Below are positions 1 to 9,900 of a stretch of 64,000 bases of DNA, piece by piece. Where the stretch lies: NCBI GenBank assembly GCA_019636495.1, contig JAHBXL010000007.1:1-64000 (forward strand), written 5' to 3'. The notes under the pieces are model-generated. The model saw only the letters and a program-made list of their open reading frames with translations, was not told the DNA's origin and searched no databases. How positions within the stretch are numbered: position 1 is the stretch's first letter; every line of letters starts with the position of its first letter. The position numbers and the translations under genes are program-made. This DNA comes from Phycisphaeraceae bacterium (GTDB lineage Bacteria; Planctomycetota; Phycisphaerae; Phycisphaerales; UBA1924).

Positions 1-3000
1 ACCGCCGCCCAGCGTCGCCGAGCCGTTGACCACGAGGCGGTCGAACTGCCCCGCGTTCGGGCCCGAAACCTGCGAGACAAGGCGGCCGGAATCGGACCCG
101 AACTCAGCGATCGCGCCGACCTGCGTGTACGACCCGTTGATCGTCAGTTGGCCCGGCGAGTTGCCGGGCTCGACGGTCCCGAAGTTGATGACCGGTCCGA
201 TGATCGTGCCGTTACCGGAGATCGACCCGCCCTGGAACAGCACGATGCCGAACGTGTTCTCGAGCACGCCGCCGTTCGAGACGGTCACGGACCCATTGTT
301 AATTGTAAGTATGAACGGCACAGTCCATCGCGACCCAGTGCCGGTGATAACAACCGTCGAGCCCTGCGAGCCGGGCTGGTCGCCGACGCCCGCGGTGCGG
401 TTGGTCGCGCGGCCGCCGTCCTCGATGCGCATGTGCCCCTGCCCGAAGAAGCCGACCGACAGATCGCCCTGCGTCATGAGCAGTCGCGCGCCCGCACCGG
501 ACACATTGAGCGTGCCGACCGAGCCGCTCTCAGCGCCGACAAGCCCGGAAAAGGGCGCTATGGTGCCATTGGTGATCGTGAGTTCCGCCGCGAGACCGGA
601 CGTGTTCCCCACGATCATCGCGGCCTCGAACGGCGCGGTGACGGAGTAGGTCGCGCCGTTGAAATCGAACATCGGATGGCCGCGCGAGACGGTGAGCAGT
701 TTGGTCTGCACCGGCGGGCTCGCGGCGAAGTTCACGGTGTAGGCGCCGGGGATGTCGAACACGGCGTTGTCGAGCGCGCCGGGCACGGCGGGGAACCAGT
801 TGAAGAGCGAGGCAAAGTCGCCGCCATCGGGCGAGACCCAGCGGCGGTCGCCGGGGGCGGTAACGATCGGCGCGACGAACTCGTACGCACCGCGATCGAC
901 GGGCGGCGAGCCGATGCCGGTGTTGGCGACGAGCGGATCATCGACAAAGCGCGGCCCACCATCAAGATCCCACGGAAGGGACTCGGTCGTGTTGCCATCG
1001 GCATCTATGTCGTAGGTATCGAGCGGCACCGCAGTCGAATCACCCGAGTCGATGGCGGGCGAGCCGTTGGTCAGGCGGAGATCGCCGTAGTCATCGTCGG
1101 ATGTGCCCCACACACCATCGGCGCCAGGGGAAGGCAACCGACGGAAACGCGGGTCGAGGCCGTTGTTGTGCGTGCCCCCCTGAAGGCCTGCCCAGTTCAT
1201 GACCGAGCAAAGGTGAATTCCGATACCGCCCGAACCCGCACTCCACACCTGAGCTTCCTCCGCGGCCGAACCAGCGCGTGTGTTGTTCCAGAACAGCGAG
1301 TTCTGGATGCTGGCAGTAGCCGGCGGGCCGGGCGCTTGGCCGAAACCGAAGTACCCTCCAGATCCCGAGGAGTCTCCAACCGCGTTCGCCACGACCGTAC
1401 AGTTCCGCACGACGATCGAGCTGTTCACTTGTCCCACCGCGCCTGCGGACAATGGTGCGCTATTTCCCACGAACTGGCAACCGGCCACCAATGCGCTCCC
1501 TACGTTCACATGAAGACCGCCATCGGCCAGAGCGGCGAGATTACCGTTCAGTTCACAGGCATACATCTCGATGTTGCTGTCGGTGACGTAGACGCCACCG
1601 CCGTAGCCGCGAGAGGCCAGTGAGGTGCCGCAAGCATTCCGCTCAATGGTGCACTGAACCAGCCCTACGTTGGACCCTCCGTACACCATGATGGCACCGC
1701 CCTCACCCCGCGCCGAGTTCTCGCTGAAGGTGCAGCGTCGGAACACCGCGCTGGTCCCGTCCGTGAAGGCCGCGCCCCCACCGATTCCGGCCTCGATTCC
1801 AAAGTCCACGGTCGCGTTCTGCTCGAACACGCAGTCGATGATTGAGACGCCGGCACATTGGTAGAGGTCCAATGCGCCGTGCTGACCCCGGTTGCCGGTG
1901 AACCAGCAGTTGCTGATCACCGGTGACGCATTCTGACACGTGAGACCCCCGCCCGCATGGTTGCGGTCGGCGACCGTGGGACCGCTGGCCTCGCCGCCAG
2001 CAATGGTCACACCGTCGAGTCGCACATCGCCGATGATGTCAATCGCGCGTATCACATGCAGCGAGTTGTCCGAGCGGTTGATGGTTCCGGTGTCATCGCC
2101 GTTCAGGTCGCCGGAGAGAACCGTTGCAATAGAGGGATCGAGTGCCGCGGCGAGCGTTGCCGGAAATGGCGGCCGCTGCGAGAGCTCGGTCTCGTTGCCC
2201 GCGAAGCCGCCGTAGATGGCCAGGTTGTTGCGGAGTTGGAATGATGCGGAGCGGGAGCCACCCTGCGACAGCGGCGGCGAGGGTGTGTAGGTGCCAGCGC
2301 TTACCCACACGCGGCCAATGTCCTCAGGAAACTGGGCCGCCACCGCCAACGCGCTCTGCAATCCACTGGACCCGGTGAACGCGTCTTGCCAGTTGAGCCC
2401 ACTATTGCCGCCCTGCGCAATCTGACTCACAAAGAGCGTGGACGACACTTGCGGAGCACCAAACTCGAGTGGCCCGCGATCCACCACGGCCGTGTTGATC
2501 CCACTGCCAACGTGCAACCGGCGCCGCTGCGCATAATCCGCATACACATACGACGGCACCGCCGCGGTGTCCCCGGTGTCGACTGAAGGAGAGCCTGACG
2601 ACAAGCCGAAGTCGTCATCATCTGTACCGCCAACTCCATCGGTTCCCAGCGGATTGATGAAGTTCGGGTTCAGGGCATTATTGCCCTCGCCGGCGGGGGC
2701 CCCCGAGTACCCCTGCATAGAGGAGAACCGAACAATCGGTGTCCCGGTCAGTGCCACCTGATCGGTCAATGTGCCCGTTCCGTTGCCCCAAACAATGCAG
2801 TTGACCAACTCACTTGAGGACTCATCGTATCCCTGCACACCCCGCGCCTGATTGAACGCGATCGTGCAATTGATGACATCAATCGCTGAGGTGTCTGCTC
2901 CGCGAAGGAACATCGCGACACCCTCGTTGAACACAAACAACGAGTTGGAAACGGTGGCCCGACTCAGGTCAAAGTAAAGAGCTGTCCCCTGAGGCCCACC

Positions 3001-3879
3001 CGTGGCGCGATTCCGCCTGAATGCGCAGCGATCGATCGTCGCCGCCCCCTCCTGAAAATACGCGCCGGCGCAGCCGCTGATTGTGACATTGTCTTCCACC
3101 ACACACCGCGACATCTTCAGGCTGATCGCCGTGCCGCCGAAGATCGCATCACAGAACACGCCAGCACCCCACGGCACGAAAAACCTGTCCGGCGGCGGAT
3201 TGACGCTCGGGTCTGCGTTGCCTCCGCTGATTGTGAACCCTTCGAGCGTCGCAACACTAACCCGGCCGATGGCCAGATATACCACGTGCCAGGAGTTTTC
3301 CGCCCTGTTGCCGAAGTTTGGCGTGTCGTTTCTCGCGATATCACCTGACAGAGTTGTTCTTGGAAACTGGGCCGGTCGATCAAAGGGAGACGCTTCGTTC
3401 CCCACGAAGCCGCCGCGGAGGGTGATCGGCACCGAGCCGCGAATCTCAAATGAGTATGTTCTGGCGTTGCTCGGAACGACCTGCCGCGTTGGGTAGTACG
3501 TTCCCGCGCCAACCCAGATCTCTACGTCACCAACCGTGACTGCCGCAGCTTCGGACAACCCCGATTCGAGATTGTTGTACGCCGTCTGCCAACTCTGCCC
3601 GTTCCCCCCCGGCGCGGCCGCGGCATTCTCGTAGATGATCGTCTGCGCGGGGGCGCGGCTCGCCGCGGCGAGAAGCACGCAGAGCACGAGCAGGGTGAGC
3701 AATGGCTGGAAGCGATGTGCGCCGATTGCGAGCGAAGCCGCCCGCCCCGAAGGCGAACGACGAACAGGGCACACCAAAGCGCACCGCTCTGGAGAGCGGT
3801 GCCACCAGGAGCGGTGCCACCAAGAGCGGTGCCACCCATTGCCATGCCACCCGATGAACCCTGCGCCCGACTCGGACAT
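1..3879 (-). CDS. Large secreted beta-helix protein, C-terminus outside window
   Basis: I translated this frame base by base; it is open from the ATG at 3879 to the left edge, so at least 1293 residues are visible and the stop lies outside. GGAGG sits a few bases before the ATG. A long n-region of about 58 residues precedes a hydrophobic stretch (PLLTLLVLCVLLAAA) and APAQ, a plausible signal peptidase site. Two right-handed beta-helix modules follow, each opening with a matching block (IWVGAGTYYPTRQ at 3481-3520, VWVSAGTYTP at 2281-2310), then many N-C-x-F/G-G-A-type coils. From about 700 down to 1 it changes to autotransporter-like strands (SGAGARL, GGSISGNGTIIGP). Role: extracellular or surface protein; ligand unknown. 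The first 35 residues are partly coded by a 15-bp tandem repeat (WHRSWWHRS). Confidence 0.85.
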   Translation of the reverse strand, partial: MSESGAGFIGWHGNGWHRSWWHRSWWHRSPERCALVCPVRRSPSGRAASLAIGAHRFQPLLTLLVLCVLLAAASRAPAQTIIYENAAAAPGGNGQSWQTAYNNLESGLSEAAAVTVGDVEIWVGAGTYYPTRQVVPSNARTYSFEIRGSVPITLRGGFVGNEASPFDRPAQFPRTTLSGDIARNDTPNFGNRAENSWHVVYLAIGRVSVATLEGFTISGGNADPSVNPPPDRFFVPWGAGVFCDAIFGGTAISLKMSRCVVEDNVTISGCAGAYFQEGAATIDRCAFRRNRATGGPQGTALYFDLSRATVSNSLFVFNEGVAMFLRGADTSAIDVINCTIAFNQARGVQGYDESSSELVNCIVWGNGTGTLTDQVALTGTPIVRFSSMQGYSGAPAGEGNNALNPNFINPLGTDGVGGTDDDDFGLSSGSPSVDTGDTAAVPSYVYADYAQRRRLHVGSGINTAVVDRGPLEFGAPQVSSTLFVSQIAQGGNSGLNWQDAFTGSSGLQSALAVAAQFPEDIGRVWVSAGTYTPSPPLSQGGSRSASFQLRNNLAIYGGFAGNETELSQRPPFPATLAAALDPSIATVLSGDLNGDDTGTINRSDNSLHVIRAIDIIGDVRLDGVTIAGGEASGPTVADRNHAGGGLTCQNASPVISNCWFTGNRGQHGALDLYQCAGVSIIDCVFEQNATVDFGIEAGIGGGAAFTDGTSAVFRRCTFSENSARGEGGAIMVYGGSNVGLVQCTIERNACGTSLASRGYGGGVYVTDSNIEMYACELNGNLAALADGGLHVNVGSALVAGCQFVGNSAPLSAGAVGQVNSSIVVRNCTVVANAVGDSSGSGGYFGFGQAPGPPATASIQNSLFWNNTRAGSAAEEAQVWSAGSGGIGIHLCSVMNWAGLQGGTHNNGLDPRFRRLPSPGADGVWGTSDDDYGDLRLTNGSPAIDSGDSTAVPLDTYDIDADGNTTESLPWDLDGGPRFVDDPLVANTGIGSPPVDRGAYEFVAPIVTAPGDRRWVSPDGGDFASLFNWFPAVPGALDNAVFDIPGAYTVNFAASPPVQTKLLTVSRGHPMFDFNGATYSVTAPFEAAMIVGNTSGLAAELTITNGTIAPFSGLVGAESGSVGTLNVSGAGARLLMTQGDLSVGFFGQGHMRIEDGGRATNRTAGVGDQPGSQGSTVVITGTGSRWTVPFILTINNGSVTVSNGGVLENTFGIVLFQGGSISGNGTIIGPVINFGTVEPGNSPGQLTINGSYTQVGAIAEFGSDSGRLVSQVSGPNAGQFDRLVVNGSATLGGG
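3781..3838. repeat. Hairpin plus three 15-bp tandem repeats
   Basis: Positions 3781-3802 form a near-perfect palindrome (arms GCACCGCTCT and AGAGCGGTGC around GG). Its right arm runs into three 15-bp units, 3794-3808, 3809-3823 and 3824-3838, with core GAGCGGTGCCACC. The block lies inside the first codons of the large minus-strand gene and codes for WHRSW repeats, which look like a by-product of the DNA repeat and not a functional peptide. Confidence 0.75.
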
Positions 3880-3901
3880 GTGTAGCACCTCCACGAGCAA
3901 A

Positions 3902-3921
3902 CGGCCCGCTGTTCCGGGCCG
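3902..3921 (-). promoter_or_regulatory. Terminator-like hairpin in leader, just before the RBS
   Basis: On the minus strand CGGCCCG, a 6-nt loop and CGGGCCG are followed by TTTGCTC and then the GGAGG of the gene starting at 3879. A GC-rich stem plus a short T run directly before a ribosome-binding site could act in attenuation or shield the 5' end. The structure is seen directly; the function is a guess. Confidence 0.4.
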
Positions 3922-3939
3922 CGCGGCGATTGCCCGCCG

Positions 3940-4008
3940 CCCCACCCTCACCCACCATCGCCACTACCCAACCCACCCCCCATCCCACCCCCCATCATTC
4001 CACCCCCG
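3940..4008 (-). other. C-rich tract, G-quadruplex potential on minus strand
   Basis: The plus strand carries nine runs of three or more C with short spacers between 3940 and 4008, so the minus strand has G-quadruplex potential. It sits in the 448-base gap (3880-4327) between the divergent secreted-protein and kinase genes. Apart from this tract, the hairpin at 3902 and the kinase -10, I see nothing coding in the gap. Confidence 0.5.
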
Positions 4009-4291
4009 CCATCTCACCGCCTGTCCATCTCCCGCCCTCGCCGCTTCATCCTTCAGTCTGTGGCAGAAGCCGACCCCACATCATGCCACACCTCGCAGCG
4101 CGTGCCGCGGCTCCGCCAACGAACATGCGCAGAATACCTGAACTCCGACACCGCGCCAAGAGATGTTCGGGAGATTCTCGGGTTCACATGGCGTTCGGCA
4201 ATGTCTCGCGCGTTGGGAGGGCGGTCCCGATGGCTTGGCCGCTCGTCAGGCCGACCGGGCTTGTGTACTTCTCGCCGCAGCGTGCCTCCTT

Positions 4292-4297
4292 TATACT
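4292..4297 (+). promoter_or_regulatory. -10 element for kinase gene
   Basis: TATACT lies 30 nt upstream of the kinase ATG and predicts a leader of about 25 nt that includes the GGGAG ribosome-binding site. No convincing -35 is seen at the usual spacing. Confidence 0.45.
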
Positions 4298-4327
4298 GCA
4301 TTGCGCATCGAATCGTGGGAGCGCCCG

Positions 4328-6865
4328 ATGTCTGCGACGCCGGAACATCCAGAGAACTCCGACCCCGGCACCCAGCGGCCATCGTTCGGCGTCGGCAATG
4401 ATGCGCCCACGAGCCACGAGCCCCCGAAGCCCCCGGGCATCGCGGGCCGTGCCGCGGCGGGCGACGACGAGCCGCCACCGGAGCGCATCGGGCCGTACAA
4501 GATCGCCGGGCAGATCGGCCGCGGCGGGTTCGGCTCGGTGTATCTCGGTGTGCGCGAGGACGACACGTTTCACAAGCGCGCAGCGATCAAACTCCTGCGG
4601 CGCGGCATGGACACGGCGGACATCCTGCGCCGGTTCGAACTCGAGCGGCAGGTGCTCGGCGCGTTGAACCACCCGAACATCGCGCGGCTGCTCGATGGCG
4701 GCAAAGTCGCTGATGGCCGCCCGTGGCTGGCGATGCAGTTTGTCGAGGGGATCGCGATCACCGACTACTGCGACCACAACCACCTCGGGACCGATGCGCG
4801 GCTCGCGCTGTTCCGCAAGGTGTGCGAGGCGGTGCACTATGCACACCAGAACCTGGTCGTGCACCGCGACCTCAAGCCGGGCAACATTCTGGTCACCGCG
4901 CAAGGCGAGCCCGTGCTGCTCGATTTCGGCATCGCCAAACTCGTCAACCCCGAGATGGCCGGCGTGCCCATGGTAACTGGGCCGGAGATCCGGCTCATGA
5001 CGCCCGAGTATGCGAGCCCGGAGCAGGTTCGCGGCGAGCCGGTCTCGACCTCGAGCGATGTCTATGCGCTGGGCGTGCTGCTGTATGAACTGCTGACCGG
5101 CCGTCGGCCGTTCAAACTCAAGAGCCGGATCGAGCAGCACATCATCGAGGTGATCTGCAACTCCGAGCCTGAGAGGCCGAGCACGGCGGTAACGCACGCC
5201 GAGGAAGTGCAGACGGGCGACGGCACGACCGTGACGCTGACCCCGGAGAAGATCGCCGCGACGCGCGACGGCGTGCCGACGCGGCTGAAGCGGCGGCTCT
5301 CGGGCGACGTTGACAACATCGTGCTCAAGGCGATGCACCGAGCGCCGGGACGCCGGTACCCATCGGCAGCGGAACTCTCGGCGGACATCGACCGGCACCT
5401 CGACGGTCTGCCGGTCGCCGCGCGGCCGGACTCGTTCGTGTACGTCGCGGGGAAGTTCGTGCAGCGGCACCGCGCGGGCGTTCTCGCGGCGGCGCTGTGC
5501 GCGGCGGCGGTGATCGGCGGCGCGGGCGCGACCGCGCATCAATGGCAGCAGCGGCGCGCGCAGGAGAACCTGACCGCCCTCGAACGCACGGAGAAGGAGA
5601 AGCAGAGAGAACTGGCCGAGAGCGTGCTCCGGCAGATGGACGGGATCACGGCGGGCTTCACGAGAGACCTGATTTCGGACCTTCGCAAGGTGGAAGGCGG
5701 AACCGCGGCGAGTTCGCTGGTGGCGACCACGTCGCTGAAAGTGCTCGAGGAGTTGCGGGCCCGCTTCCCGAACGACCCGCAGTTTGCGCGCCGGCTGGCG
5801 AGGGGGTATTCATCGCTGGCGCAAGTGCAGGGCGGGCTGCGGCGGCCCAGCGAGGGCGACACCGAGGGCGCGCTGGCACTGGCGACCCGCGCCGTCGAGA
5901 TGCAGCAGGCCGCGCTGGCGACGGCGCCGCGCGACCGCGACATGCGGCGCGAACTTGCCTCGTACCGCATCATCCGCGCCGATGCGCTGCGAGCGCTCCG
6001 CAAGGCCGACGCCGCGGCCCAGGAGCAGGATGCGGCCCGCGCCGAACTCGGCGCGCTGATGACCGAGGACCCCGACGACACCGCCGCGGCGAGACTGTAC
6101 TCGGTCGCGCTGCTGGCATCGGGCGATCGCGCAAGCGCGGCCGGTCGGAAGGACGAGGCGGGCGCGCTGTTCGACGAGGCCATGGCCATCCGCAGGCGGT
6201 TGCTGACCGGCGACGAGGAGAATGCCGACAAGTTGCGCGACCTGACCGTGGCGATGAACCGCGTGGCGGATGCGCGGGCCGAGGCGGGGGACGACGCCGG
6301 CGCGCTGGCGATGTACCGCGAGGCGTTGGACATTCGCCGGCGCACCGCGGCACGCGAGCCCAACGCACGCACCAAGCGCGACCTGCTCAACGCCGCGGGC
6401 AGACTGGCGCAGACGCTCACCGCACGTCCTGCGCCGGGCGATCACGAGGAGGCGGCGCGGCTGTTCGCGGAGCGGCACGAACTGGCCGTCGCGCTCGCCG
6501 CGGCGGACCCGACCGACGCGCGGGCCAAGCGCGACCTGGCGCGAAGCCATACCGATCTCTCGATGCTCGCCGCGGGCCGAGCGGAGTGGGACCGCGCCGA
6601 GTCCGAGGCGGGCGCGGCCGCGGCGATCCTGCGCCTCCTGCGACAACTTGATGCCGACAACGCTGAGAATCGGTTCCTGCTCGCCGAGGCGCTGGAGCGG
6701 CAGGGCACAGCGCACGCCGGCGCGAAGCGGGTCGGCCCCGCCGCGGCGAGATTCGGCGAGGCGCTCGCGTTGTTCCGCGAACTGGCCGCATCGTACCCGG
6801 CCGAGGCGTATTACCCCGAGGCGGCCCAGCGCGTGCAGGGGGCGATGAACGCGCTGGGCGGATGA
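4328..6865 (+). CDS. Transmembrane Ser/Thr protein kinase with helical repeat tail
   Basis: 845 residues. I chose the ATG at 4328 (GGGAG before it) over an upstream in-frame ATG at 4163 because the extra 55 residues look non-coding. The kinase domain covers about residues 55-375: glycine loop GRGGFGSV (65-71), AIK lysine K88, catalytic HRDLKPGN (179-186), DFG (199-201), then APE-like TPEYASPEQ. A membrane segment at about 380-402 is followed by a roughly 440-residue Ala/Arg/Glu-rich region with TPR-like helix pairs (ALAMYREALDIRRR and similar), probably extracytoplasmic. This is the usual planctomycete PknB-like layout: cytoplasmic kinase, one TM, sensor or scaffold outside. Substrate unknown. 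It stands between two large secreted-protein genes and has its own promoter. Confidence 0.93.
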   Translation: MSATPEHPENSDPGTQRPSFGVGNDAPTSHEPPKPPGIAGRAAAGDDEPPPERIGPYKIAGQIGRGGFGSVYLGVREDDTFHKRAAIKLLRRGMDTADILRRFELERQVLGALNHPNIARLLDGGKVADGRPWLAMQFVEGIAITDYCDHNHLGTDARLALFRKVCEAVHYAHQNLVVHRDLKPGNILVTAQGEPVLLDFGIAKLVNPEMAGVPMVTGPEIRLMTPEYASPEQVRGEPVSTSSDVYALGVLLYELLTGRRPFKLKSRIEQHIIEVICNSEPERPSTAVTHAEEVQTGDGTTVTLTPEKIAATRDGVPTRLKRRLSGDVDNIVLKAMHRAPGRRYPSAAELSADIDRHLDGLPVAARPDSFVYVAGKFVQRHRAGVLAAALCAAAVIGGAGATAHQWQQRRAQENLTALERTEKEKQRELAESVLRQMDGITAGFTRDLISDLRKVEGGTAASSLVATTSLKVLEELRARFPNDPQFARRLARGYSSLAQVQGGLRRPSEGDTEGALALATRAVEMQQAALATAPRDRDMRRELASYRIIRADALRALRKADAAAQEQDAARAELGALMTEDPDDTAAARLYSVALLASGDRASAAGRKDEAGALFDEAMAIRRRLLTGDEENADKLRDLTVAMNRVADARAEAGDDAGALAMYREALDIRRRTAAREPNARTKRDLLNAAGRLAQTLTARPAPGDHEEAARLFAERHELAVALAAADPTDARAKRDLARSHTDLSMLAAGRAEWDRAESEAGAAAAILRLLRQLDADNAENRFLLAEALERQGTAHAGAKRVGPAAARFGEALALFRELAASYPAEAYYPEAAQRVQGAMNALGG

Positions 6866-6884
6866 CCGCCGCGAGAAGCAAAGA

Positions 6885-6913
6885 GGCCCGCGCGCCGGTT
6901 GTGCGCGCGGGCC
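6885..6913. terminator. Bidirectional terminator between convergent genes
   Basis: Perfect 11-bp stem GGCCCGCGCGC / GCGCGCGGGCC with loop CGGTTGT, in the 76-nt gap between the kinase stop and the stop of the convergent secreted-protein gene. There is no long T run, so its strength is uncertain. Confidence 0.65.
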
Positions 6914-6941
6914 CCGGGTTGTACGTGTGCGGCGGCCCGCG

Positions 6942-9900
6942 CTACGGGCAGCCGGCGAAGAACGCCGAGAGGAAGTAGAAGATGTCGTCGATGGCGATCT
7001 GGCCGTCGTTGTTCGCATCGGCGATGCACCGCTCGGGGTCTATGCCCGCAAGGGCGGGGACATCAACACGCTTCTTCGCGGCGATGAGGAACGAGAAGTC
7101 GGCGTTGGCGCTCCGCCAGTTGGGGATCTGGCGTCCGGGCGCGATCTCCATGCCGGGGTTGACCTTCCACACGTTCGGCGTGTCGCACGGCTCGCACGGC
7201 TGTTGAATGTGCGCGAAGAACGCCCGCTCGTTGGTCGAGAAACTGTCGCGGACCGAGAGCGAGATCCAGTAGTTCTGCCCGCCTTCGAGCACGAGCGGGT
7301 TGTCGCCCCAGTCGCAGACATAGACCTTGTAGGCGCGGACGTTGGTCGTGCCGACTCGCAGCCCGCTCAGCCCAAGGTCCTCGACGCGAACGTTGGTGGT
7401 GTGGTAGAACGGCACGCCGCCGGGGAGGACGAAGTCCGGCTCGTCGCAGTCGTTGCGGTAGATCTCCAGGTGCACCTCGAAGCCGGTGCAGTTGGTGAAG
7501 ATGTACCCCTCGAGGTAGCAGATCTCCTCGGGCGTCTGGCAGGGCTTGATGATGAACTGGTCGGCCGCGCGAGAATCTCGCACGGGCAGGACCGACTTCT
7601 CGGAGCGCGTGCCGTAGACGGCGATCGGCGGCGCGGGCGGCGCGGGGCCATCGGCCCCGCCGAGGTAGGGCTTGCCGTTGTCCCAGATGATCGGGCACGA
7701 CTCGCCGCTGACGCAGAAGACAAAGTCGTCGCACGGATGGCAGCACGGGTCGTACTCCATCCATGGGTCGCCGTTCAGCATCATCTGCGGACGCTTGCCG
7801 AGGAGCGTGCGCCCGGAGGTGCCGCAGGTGAAATCGGTGCACGGCGCGCCGCGGTACCACTGTCCGGCCGCGCTCTGGCAGTCGGTCTGCGTCTGCACGG
7901 TGCACACATCGCCGACGCAGCACGCGCCGATCGGCGGCATGCCGCACTCGGGCCGCGGGCCGCCGCCGCTGGGATTGCCGGCCGTCACCCACGCCGCCTC
8001 GTAGTTTACATCCTGCGACGGCGCAATGCCGACAACCGAGACCCAATAGACCCCGCCGCGAAGCCAGAAGCAGTCGTCGGTGAGGTCGAACCAGAACTGG
8101 TAGTGGTTGAAGCCTTCGGGCGTGGAGCCGAGGAAGGCCGGGCAGGGCTCGCTGTCGAACTCGGCGACGAGGTCGGCGGGCGCGCCGTCGCAATCGGTGT
8201 AGAACCGCAGCCGCGCCAGGGGCTCGATCATTTGGTTCTCGCGCTTGACCAGCATCTCGGCAAGGAACTGCCTGATGTGGTGCATGCTGGACGGGCACAG
8301 GTAGATGTCGTCGGCGGCCTTGATGACGACGCCGTCGGTCGTGGAACGGTCGTATGAGAACTCGGCGTTGGCGCCGTCCCAGGTGCCGGTGCGCCACAGC
8401 GCGTAGAACGGCTGGTTCGGGTCGTCGTTGTCCTTGCACTCGCACTCGCGCGGGCAGCAGACATCAGTCTCGGCGATGCACAGCGCGTTGGACCAGACCG
8501 GCGCGCACTTGCCCGGCGGGTCGCTGTCGCACGACGGGTTGCTCAGCGCGAGGTAGTTGATCTTGACGAAGTAGCAGCCCGGCCCGCAGGGCAGGCCGAT
8601 GTTCTGCGCGTTGAACTCGAACTCAAAGCACATGCTCGTCGCGCCGGGGATGGGCATGCCGCAGCCGGGCACGCCCGGCGTGCAGGGTGTCGGGCTGTAG
8701 TACCACTGGTAGCAGAGCGGCTCGGCCGTGCTGGTCACGTTGCAGCACAGCGTGATCTGCGAGCGGTCACAGAACAGACAGTTGCCCGACCCATCGGACT
8801 GGCCGGATGGGCACGTGAGCGTGCAGGGCACGATCGGTGGCAGGACGGTGAGGCAGGCACAGTCGGAGTCGTACGGCGGGCACTTGTCCTCATCGTCCGG
8901 GTCGCAAACGCGCACGCGGAAGAAGTAGCACCGGTCGTTCGGGTCCGCGGGCGTCGGCGTGACGCAGTAGGTGAAAGTCAGCGGCTGGCCGAGTGTCCAT
9001 GTGCCGCTGCTCACGACGGTCGAGCCCGGCGATGCGCAGTTGACCTTGCGCCGCCACTCCCAGCACAGCGGCGCGGTGCCGGTGTAGCCCACGGTGACTG
9101 AGAAACACTGCTCGTTGCCCAGACAGACGTACGCATCCTCCGGATGCACCGTGATGGTGGGCTGCGGGATCACATTCAGGCACGCGCAGTTGGAGTTGCG
9201 GTCGCACGGCAGGACCGCCGGAGTGCACCCGCTGGGCGCGTTGATGCGGACGCGAACGTAGTAGCACCCGCGCTCGGCGGGCGTTGCGCCCATGATGCAC
9301 AGGCGCTCGGTCATCACGCCCGAGTACCGCGCGTTGTTCATCAGTTCGGTGCCCGTGGGGCAGTTGGGTGCTATGCAGTCCGCGTTGGTCACGCACGGAG
9401 TGTTGCTCGCGAAGAACCACTGGTAGTCGTAGGTGTACCCGCACGGCAACATCGGCAGCGGCGATGCGAGTTCGAGGTACTGCGTCCCGCCCTCGCACAC
9501 CGTGGCGCTGTTCACCATCGGATTCGGTTCCACCACGATCAGGCAGGCGCAGTTGGAGTTGACCATGCACTTGTTTGGTTCGGGAACGCCATCGTTGTTG
9601 ATATCCAGGCCGATCTGCACGTAGTAGCGGCCGCGGTGCACCAACTGCGCATTTGCGATGCGCAGCGTGCTGGTCATCGCGCCCGAGAAGGTCGCGCCCT
9701 GGTTCGGGCCGTCGTTCACCATGGTCCCACCCGTGCACGCCACGCCGTGCGCGCCCGGGTTCTGCTCGCAGGTCAGGCACGAGGGGAACGTGCAATCCGC
9801 CGCGCCCAGGTGGTACCAGCGGAAGGTGTAGTTGTACCCGGCCGGCAACATGGGCAGTGTCGAGACATTCACCGACAGGCACTGCGTGCCGCCCACGCAC

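Noticed and set aside
148..1623. 491-codon open frame on the plus strand
   Set aside because: Antisense to the beta-helix gene whose frame I followed without a break; Arg-rich shadow composition.
3874..3883. TACACATGTC near the first gene's start, resembling a BlaI-type site
   Set aside because: On the minus strand it contains the start codon, is imperfect in one arm and has no promoter around it.
4163..4327. Upstream in-frame ATG of the kinase
   Set aside because: The added residues look non-coding and the -10 at 4292 lies downstream of it.
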